A stretch of DNA of 11,388 bases, from NCBI GenBank assembly GCA_016214425.1, contig JACRON010000099.1, positions 1-11,388 of the forward strand, read 5' to 3'. A program made the position numbers and the translations under genes. This stretch comes from Nitrospirota bacterium (GTDB taxonomy: Bacteria > Nitrospirota > CAKKRA01 > 9FT-COMBO-42-15). Below, piece by piece: positions 7,112 to 11,388 of this stretch. Each line of letters starts with the position of its first letter. Position 1 is the stretch's first letter. Under the pieces are notes generated by a model. That model had not been told where the DNA came from. It searched no databases and saw only the letters and a program-made list of their open reading frames with translations.

Positions 7112-7618
7112 ATGGATGAACGCGGTATAACATTAATAGAGCTGTTAATTGTTATTGCCATAATAATAATCTTGGTTGTGGCAGCAAGCATCACCATACC
7201 GGGTCTGGTGGGGAAGTATAATATAGAGAATCAGGTAAGGGCCTTTCATACGGATCTGTTGAGCGCAAGGGCGAGGGCGAGGGAGAGGAATATGAGGCAT
7301 TTTGTGGTGGTTACTGCAACCAATTATCAGGTTTTTGAGGATACAAATGAAAGCGGAGGCACTGCCCCAAATGCTGGAGATAATACAGCCCCGGGTTTTA
7401 CTAATCCAAAGAGTTTTTTGCCCAATTATGGGGTATCAGCATGGGCTGACACAATAGTAATGGATACCCGTGGGATCGTTCAACCCGCGCTAACACCTTT
7501 GGGAACCACAATAAGGTTTAACATCGGCACGCTTGAGCCAGAGTATGACTGCGTAGTAATATCACAGACAAGGATAAATATTGGGAGATGGAATGGAGCA
7601 GATTGTGCTCAAAGATAA
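7112..7618 (+). CDS. FimT/GspH-like minor pilin (pseudopilin)
   Basis: A 168-residue prepilin. The leader MDERG is cut before I6, and the mature N-terminus ITLIELLIVIAIIIIL has the conserved Glu at +5 and a hydrophobic helix. This replaces the usual Phe+1 by Ile, which peptidases and methylases tolerate in some pilins. The next part (FHTDLLSARARARERNMRHFVVVT, then VMDTRGIV and FNIGTLEPEYDCVVIS) follows the GspH/FimT layout: a long helix, then a beta sheet with a late Cys pair. The family contributes to the minor-pilin tip complex, and some FimT proteins bind DNA for uptake, which cannot be judged here. The start has poor support from a ribosome-binding site: the closest match, GAGGGG at 7094-7099, lies 12 nt away and belongs to the preceding repeat. 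An in-frame stop at 7088 leaves no alternative ATG. It overlaps the next gene by 26 nt. Confidence 0.88.
   Translation: MDERGITLIELLIVIAIIIILVVAASITIPGLVGKYNIENQVRAFHTDLLSARARARERNMRHFVVVTATNYQVFEDTNESGGTAPNAGDNTAPGFTNPKSFLPNYGVSAWADTIVMDTRGIVQPALTPLGTTIRFNIGTLEPEYDCVVISQTRINIGRWNGADCAQR
7583..7587 (+). promoter_or_regulatory. Ribosome-binding site that sets the pilV-like start at 7593
   Basis: GGGAG at 7583-7587 lies 5 nt before the ATG at 7593 and inside the preceding coding region. A longer in-frame start (TTG at 7581) has no site of its own and would swallow this motif. Confidence 0.7.
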
Positions 7619-8042
7619 AAAAGGCCTGACATTAATTGAGGTAATGGTTGCGCTTGTAGTGCTCCTTATTGTCTTTTTAGGCATGATGCAGGCCATTGCC
7701 ATAGGCGTCAACCTTAATGTAAAGAATACCCTGAGGGACGAGGGTGTTAAGATAGCTAATGAGAGGATGAATGCGCTTAAAAATACCTCTTTTAGCGATG
7801 CAATATTAAATGATACAGCCACAGTATATGTGGCGGATGATGTTGACCCGGATACTGTCGGAGTTCAGTCAACAGTTACAAGGTCATTTCGGAACTTTGA
7901 TGTAGTCTTTACAGCAAACAGGAGGGTTGAGGATATAAATCCTCCCTCTGCTACTAATAAACGGGTAAATATAAGGATATCATGGGCATGGAAGGCTGAA
8001 AGCTACACTCATGAGATTGAAAGAGTGATTGTTCAGGAGTAG
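7593..8042 (+). CDS. PilV-like minor pilin
   Basis: A 149-residue prepilin. The leader MEQIVLKDKKG (11 residues, two Lys before Gly) is followed by LTLIEVMVALVVLLIVFLGM: Glu at +5 and a helix of about 20 hydrophobic residues. The E-V-M-V-A-L sequence and the downstream pattern (ANERMNALKNTSFSD, then a short beta-rich domain ending in VRISW-like strands with Trp-Ala-Trp) resemble PilV/GspI-type minor pilins. It would be inserted in the inner membrane, processed by the prepilin peptidase and join the tip complex that primes pilus assembly and displays PilY1. The start overlaps the fimT/gspH-like gene by 26 nt, so translation is probably coupled, and the stop is 3 nt before the next start. The symbol pilV is likely but rests on order and the N-terminus rather than on a distinctive globular domain. 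Confidence 0.85.
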   Translation: MEQIVLKDKKGLTLIEVMVALVVLLIVFLGMMQAIAIGVNLNVKNTLRDEGVKIANERMNALKNTSFSDAILNDTATVYVADDVDPDTVGVQSTVTRSFRNFDVVFTANRRVEDINPPSATNKRVNIRISWAWKAESYTHEIERVIVQE

Positions 8043-8045
8043 GCT

Positions 8046-9224
8046 ATGATGAAAAAAAATGCAGGATTTACATTGATAGAACTGCTAATAGCAATGGTTA
8101 TCTTTATCATTGCCATTGCTGCAATTGCAAGGCTGTTTATAACCACTGCAGGCCAGTTCAAACAGCAGAGCAAGATAACAGAGACCTATATAGAAGGGAT
8201 GATGGGCTTTGAAGAACTAAGGCTTGATATTAGACATGCAGGAAACGGCCTGCCATGGGCGCTAAATGGCGCAAGCTACAGCGAGGCTGATAATGATGTA
8301 GCTACACCATGGGATGACAGCCTGCTTAATAACACATCAGGTGTTGTAACCGGCATTACTGCTGTGCCGAGGGCATTTGTCAGTCTGAATGCCGTAGGTT
8401 TAAATGGTTCGGATGTCCTTTCTGTAAAGGCGATAAATACGGCGATAAATGATGCCTCCCAAAGGTGGACACGGGTTGGTTTTGGGGATGTCCTGTCAAC
8501 AGATGCCCGTCTAAGGGGATTATCAGGCGATGATTTTGATAATAATGACCGTGTTATTGTAATTTCTCCGGGGAGTACAGATTCAGACAGCCGCACCTTA
8601 ATGAATACTGTTTATCCCACTGCTACTCCCACAACATACTCTTCAGCCGCTGCGCCTGCTGATCTATATACTACATATATAATATATGGCATTGCCCCTC
8701 CCGGTGCTGCTACCATAAGAATGCCCTTTAACAGGGCAGACCTCTATGTTAGAACGCCTGGCACAATGCCAACCCAATGCGCTGGCGGCACAGGCATCCT
8801 TTATAAGGCAACGGTTAATCATGCTGATGGAATGCTTACAGAATATCCCCTCATTGACTGTGTGGCAGATATGCAGGTGATATACCGCCTTAACATGGAT
8901 AATGATGAAACGGCCGGGACAAGTTCAAATGCCGATGGCACTGCAATAACCGCAAATGAGACTATTGTTGTTACTGCAGCTGCTGTACAGGCCGTATTGG
9001 GTGATGCAGCCGAGCTGAGAAATAGATTAAAAGAGGTAAGGGTCTTTATTTTAGCGCAGGATGGCCAGAGGGATCAGAGGTATACCTTTCCTGATGCAAT
9101 AGTTACAGTTGGCGATGCCGCATTGGGCCAGAACTTTGACTTTGCTGCCCGTGGCATTGCTAACTGGCAAAATTATAGATGGAAGGTCTATGAGCTGCCG
9201 GTAAGAACGATCAATCTGAAATAA
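8046..9224 (+). CDS. pilW: PilW-like minor pilin
   Basis: A 392-residue prepilin with leader MMKKNAG cleaved before FTLIELLIAMVIFIIAIAAI. It has Phe at +1 and Glu at +5 and is the most canonical of the four. The helix continues into ITETYIEGMMGFEELRLDIRHAG, a pattern typical of PilW proteins. The large C-terminal part (about residues 80-392) is beta-rich, with Gly/Asp/Asn turns (SGDDFDNNDRVIVISPG) and a late LKEVRVFILAQDGQRD segment also seen in PilW/GspJ-type proteins. PilW proteins are the largest of the minor pilins, so the length is normal. AGGAG at 8035-8039, just before the stop of the previous gene, serves either ATG 8046 or ATG 8049; both begin in the same frame. In relatives it bridges PilV, PilX and PilY1 in the priming complex. 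Confidence 0.88.
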   Translation: MMKKNAGFTLIELLIAMVIFIIAIAAIARLFITTAGQFKQQSKITETYIEGMMGFEELRLDIRHAGNGLPWALNGASYSEADNDVATPWDDSLLNNTSGVVTGITAVPRAFVSLNAVGLNGSDVLSVKAINTAINDASQRWTRVGFGDVLSTDARLRGLSGDDFDNNDRVIVISPGSTDSDSRTLMNTVYPTATPTTYSSAAAPADLYTTYIIYGIAPPGAATIRMPFNRADLYVRTPGTMPTQCAGGTGILYKATVNHADGMLTEYPLIDCVADMQVIYRLNMDNDETAGTSSNADGTAITANETIVVTAAAVQAVLGDAAELRNRLKEVRVFILAQDGQRDQRYTFPDAIVTVGDAALGQNFDFAARGIANWQNYRWKVYELPVRTINLK

Positions 9225-9240
9225 TTGAGGTGAAGTAAAA

Positions 9241-9936
9241 ATGAGAAGTCAGAAATTAAAATACATAATCCGCAATGATAAGGGCTTTGCCCTTGTGATG
9301 GTGCTGCTGATTGCTGTAATTGTCCTTGGTATGACAGCAGGGCTGATATATATGGTAATCACAGGAACCCAGATATCAGGCATAGAGAGAAGACACCAGA
9401 TAACCCTCGCAGCAACAGGCGAGGAGGGGATTGTAACCCAGATTATTGCATCAAGGAACGGCATCATTAATGCCGCCCTGGATACTGCCTTAAATTATAA
9501 TTCCACAACGCCTGCTGCATGTGCAACTGCAGCCGTTACGCTGCCAGATCTCAGCACTTGCGCTGATATTGGCAATTATACTGGTTTGGAGGCTAAGATT
9601 AAACTGCCGACAGCCTGCTGGTCAGCAACTTGCGATACTTCTTTAACTATTGACCCTACCAATAATACAACCTATGATTTTAGTTATGATGTTGCAGGAT
9701 ACCGCACTTATGGGAAGATTGTTGATACTACCCTTGGGAATACTACTTTAGGCAGCGGCGGCGGGGGGGGCAGTAGCAGTAGCAATAGATTAATAATAAC
9801 AGGTGTGGTGCTAAATGACCCTGGGCAGAGCGGTGGGACGCCTACAATACCGTATCTCTATACCATTGAGCTGCACGCCCAGAGCATTACTAACCCCACT
9901 GAAAAATTAAAGCTGTCTATACTCTATCAATTTTGA
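9241..9936 (+). CDS. pilX: PilX-like minor pilin lacking Glu+5, with a G8 tract
   Basis: A 231-residue prepilin-like protein. Its 15-residue leader ends NDKG and is followed by FALVMVLLIAVIVLGMTAGLIYMV. The residue at +5 is Met, not Glu. PilX and the related GspK typically lack Glu+5, which is thought to let them sit at the tip with no subunit above to contact. The globular part has two Cys-rich turns (residues about 93-128) and a Gly5-Ser4 linker near residues 171-181, ending in a beta-rich segment (IPYLYTIELHAQS). The linker codons include eight consecutive G (9763-9770), and any one-base slip would give an early stop. GAGGTGA at 9225-9233 is the ribosome-binding site, and the gap to pilW is 16 nt. 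The PilX assignment rests on the N-terminus and position; the globular region is divergent. Confidence 0.82.
   Translation: MRSQKLKYIIRNDKGFALVMVLLIAVIVLGMTAGLIYMVITGTQISGIERRHQITLAATGEEGIVTQIIASRNGIINAALDTALNYNSTTPAACATAAVTLPDLSTCADIGNYTGLEAKIKLPTACWSATCDTSLTIDPTNNTTYDFSYDVAGYRTYGKIVDTTLGNTTLGSGGGGGSSSSNRLIITGVVLNDPGQSGGTPTIPYLYTIELHAQSITNPTEKLKLSILYQF
9763..9770 (+). repeat. Homopolymeric G8 tract inside the pilX-like gene
   Basis: Eight G in a row encode part of the Gly linker. A +1 slip places TAG at 9774-9776 in frame, and a -1 slip leads to TAA at 9791-9793, so either change truncates the protein near residue 180. Confidence 0.8.
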
Positions 9937-9938
9937 AG

Positions 9939-10829
9939 ATGCAAAGATACTTATGGCATATAGCATTGCTTTTGATTATATCCTGTTCCTCAGAAGCCCC
10001 TGATAAGGTTACGGGCAGGAAGGCTGAATCTGTTACACAGACCGCTTCAACTGGCGCATATTCGCTAAAGATTGTTCCTCCTGATGCAACAAAGGCATCA
10101 ACACTGCGTTTGATTACTGAGAATTTTAAGGTTGGTGATGCAAAAATAGAATGGCTTGTAAATGGGTCTCCTGCAGCAGCATCTGAGCCTGAACAATTCA
10201 AGGCATCAGAAACAAGCAAGGGGGATAAAGTGCAGGCAAGGGCAATAATAGGAGGCAATGAGCTATTTTCAAATATCATAGAGATAAAGAATGCCCCTCC
10301 CGAAATTGCTCAGGTTGAATTTCTCCCCAATTCTGCAAAACCAAAGGCAAAGATAAGCGTTGAGGCTTCTGCAAAGGATGTTGATGGGGATAAGGTGACA
10401 ATTTTATATGAATGGACTAAAAACAAAGAGTTAGCAGGCAGCGGCAGAGAGATGGGGGGTGAGGTTAAGAAGGGAGACAAGATTTCTGTTAAGATAACCC
10501 CCTTTGACGGCGAGGCACATGGCAAGCCTGTTGTTTTAAACAGGGAGATCAGCAATGTGCCTCCAAGGATTGCTGATGACAGAGGCTTTAATTTCAGCGG
10601 TGATGCCTTTACCTATCAGGTAAAGGCATATGATGCAGATGGAGACCCACTTACATATTCCCTTAAATCAGCGCCTGCTGGGATGACAATTGACCCAAAG
10701 ACAGGCCTTGTGCAATGGAAGGTGCCGGCAGAGTTTAAAGGAAAGGCCTCTTTTACTGTTGGTGCTGCAGACGGCAAGGGAGGGGAGTCAAGCTATACCT
10801 TGACCATTGATATTAAGGCAGAGAAGTAG
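9939..10829 (+). CDS. Outer-membrane-type lipoprotein with Ig/cadherin-like repeats
   Basis: A 296-residue protein with a type II signal peptide: MQRYLWHIALLLIISC, lipobox IIS-C16. The next residue is Ser rather than Asp, so Lol sorting to the outer membrane is likely. The rest appears to be three beta-sandwich modules of about 85-90 residues (35-117, 118-205, 206-296), the last two beginning NAPPEI (N118) and NVPPRI (N206). Modules two and three carry DVDGD (147-151) and DADGDP (232-236), acidic motifs of cadherin-like or putative-Ig (He_PIG) domains. The end (LTYSLKSAPAGMTIDPKTG, QWKVPAEFKG) fits He_PIG well. It starts 2 nt after the pilX stop with no clear ribosome-binding site, so re-initiation is likely. 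As the last gene of the pilus operon it may anchor or cap the PilY1 tip complex at the outer membrane, which is inference. A TTG six bases upstream is a less likely start. Confidence 0.85.
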   Translation: MQRYLWHIALLLIISCSSEAPDKVTGRKAESVTQTASTGAYSLKIVPPDATKASTLRLITENFKVGDAKIEWLVNGSPAAASEPEQFKASETSKGDKVQARAIIGGNELFSNIIEIKNAPPEIAQVEFLPNSAKPKAKISVEASAKDVDGDKVTILYEWTKNKELAGSGREMGGEVKKGDKISVKITPFDGEAHGKPVVLNREISNVPPRIADDRGFNFSGDAFTYQVKAYDADGDPLTYSLKSAPAGMTIDPKTGLVQWKVPAEFKGKASFTVGAADGKGGESSYTLTIDIKAEK

Positions 10830-10855
10830 CGGGATTTGATTAAGCATCATTGAAA

Positions 10856-10935
10856 ATTGCAAAATGCAAAATAAAAAGTAATAGGAAATATTATTAAAAA
10901 TTTGCGATTTCATTTTGAAATTTTCATTTTGCAAT
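10856..10935. repeat. AT-rich imperfect inverted repeat after the pilus operon
   Basis: ATTGCAAAATG (10856-10866) is the perfect reverse complement of CATTTTGCAAT (10925-10935). Allowing the bulged C at 10867, AAAAT/ATTTT extends each arm to 16 bp around a loop of about 47 nt. There is no T run after the right arm, so this is not a usual terminator. It may be a small dispersed repeat or may protect the 3' end of the operon mRNA. Confidence 0.55.
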
Positions 10936-10937
10936 GA

Positions 10938-10968
10938 AGTTTAGCCGTCTCTTTAAAATGGCTAAACT
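10938..10968. promoter_or_regulatory. Inverted repeat upstream of the last gene (operator- or leader-type)
   Basis: AGTTTAGCC (10938-10946) and GGCTAAACT (10960-10968) are perfect 9-bp inverted repeats with a 13-nt spacer. The spacer includes TAAAAT (10954-10959), which resembles a -10 box, with a poor -35-like TTGCAA at 10929. The element is 23 bp before the ATG of the last gene. It could be an operator over a promoter or a hairpin in the mRNA leader. The sequence does not decide between them. Confidence 0.4.
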
Positions 10969-10991
10969 GTTACAAAAGGTAGGTGATTTCT

Positions 10992-11388
10992 ATGCGCAAG
11001 ACAAAACTTGTAAGATGCACCCTTGCCAGAAAAGGTGATAATTTGGGGGAGGATGACGGTAATGTCCGCTATGTCCCATTAGAGGAGTTCAAGCTCTGGA
11101 GTTTTCTGATGGAGCACAAGCACGGCTTTAAGATAAAGAAGGCAGAGGCATCCCTCTGGTTTGACAATGATGTGTATGAGGACTGGCAGAAGAATTATCA
11201 AAAGGAGCGGCTGGAGCCTGTAAAGGAGCTTATAATAAACTGGTATTCACCTGCTGATGACGCTGTCCTTCCTATCAGGAGATATATATTAGAAAAGGAC
11301 TTTGACCGCGTGAAAGACATCTTAATGAACCACTATCCTGACACTGTTATCCACGAGGGTAAGAGTGAATATACAATGAAAGAGGTTG
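10992..11388 (+). CDS. Uncharacterised protein, 3'-truncated by the window
   Basis: An open frame from ATG 10992 to the window end (132 codons plus one base) with no stop. AGGTG at 10981-10985, 6 nt before the ATG, supports the start. The protein begins MRKTKLVRC and is hydrophilic, rich in Lys, Glu, Asp and Trp (for example FKLWSFLMEHKHGFKIKK, ASLWFDNDVYEDWQK, LIINWYSPADD). No signal peptide or membrane segment is visible, so it is probably cytoplasmic. I recognise no family. It is separated from the pilus operon by 162 bp with inverted repeats, so it probably belongs to another transcription unit. Codon use matches its neighbours. Confidence 0.75.
   Translation, partial: MRKTKLVRCTLARKGDNLGEDDGNVRYVPLEEFKLWSFLMEHKHGFKIKKAEASLWFDNDVYEDWQKNYQKERLEPVKELIINWYSPADDAVLPIRRYILEKDFDRVKDILMNHYPDTVIHEGKSEYTMKEV

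Noticed and set aside
7581..7592. TTG start for the pilV-like gene
   Set aside because: It lacks its own ribosome-binding site and swallows GGGAG at 7583-7587, which is well placed for the ATG at 7593.
8761..8785. Second sigma-54-like TGGCAC motif
   Set aside because: It lies within pilW coding sequence and lacks the GC element at the required 10-bp spacing.
9933..9938. TTG start for the lipoprotein
   Set aside because: It overlaps the pilX stop and adds only two residues; the ATG at 9939 gives a standard lipoprotein signal.

Overview
The window is a plus-strand, moderately AT-rich bacterial segment with no tRNA, rRNA, CRISPR array or transposase. The gene set is a radical-SAM protein of the AmmeMemoRadiSam group, a PilY1 with a von Willebrand A (VWA) domain, minor pilins and a sigma-54 promoter. 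Codon use favours ATA for Ile and AGG/AGA for Arg. Together these point to a Gram-negative, probably anaerobic lineage such as Desulfobacterota or Nitrospirota. That placement is inference from gene content and codon style, not from a marker gene.

Layout. (1) Positions 1-2364: the 3' part of an AmrS-type radical SAM gene, followed with no gap by a gene for an unrecognised 561-residue soluble protein. (2) Positions 2365-2535: a regulatory interval with two tandem copies of an 18-bp sequence, each containing a TGTAAT/ATTACA inverted repeat. The second copy extends to an 11-bp inverted repeat followed by a T run. About 65 bp further on is a textbook sigma-54 promoter. (3) Positions 2536-10829: a type IV pilus minor-pilin/PilY1 operon. 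Its order is a small secreted protein, pilY1, fimT/gspH-like, pilV-like, pilW-like, pilX-like, and an Ig-like lipoprotein. Genes are closely packed or overlapping except for a 158-bp interval after pilY1, which holds a mosaic of GC-rich hairpins. (4) Positions 10830-10991: an AT-rich interval with two inverted repeats. (5) From 10992 to the end: the start of an unrecognised gene that runs off the window.

How the genes work together. The four prepilin-like proteins have type III (PilD-cleaved) leaders and, by analogy with PilV/W/X/FimU-PilY1, should form a priming complex at the pilus tip that carries PilY1 as adhesin or mechanosensor. PilY1 here has a MIDAS-type VWA domain, a C-terminal propeller-type domain and six acidic loops of Ca-binding pattern. 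The secreted 104-residue protein and the lipoprotein, which has two DxDGD motifs, are candidate accessory factors of this machine. The sigma-54 promoter suggests the whole set is switched on by an NtrC-family activator (PilR-like or other), possibly bound at the tandem palindromes about 100-120 bp upstream of the predicted transcription start. No wholly new system is evident. The least explained parts are the upstream two-gene unit, the accessory lipoprotein, the enhancer/terminator-like tandem repeat and a frame-sensitive G8 tract in the pilX-like gene.
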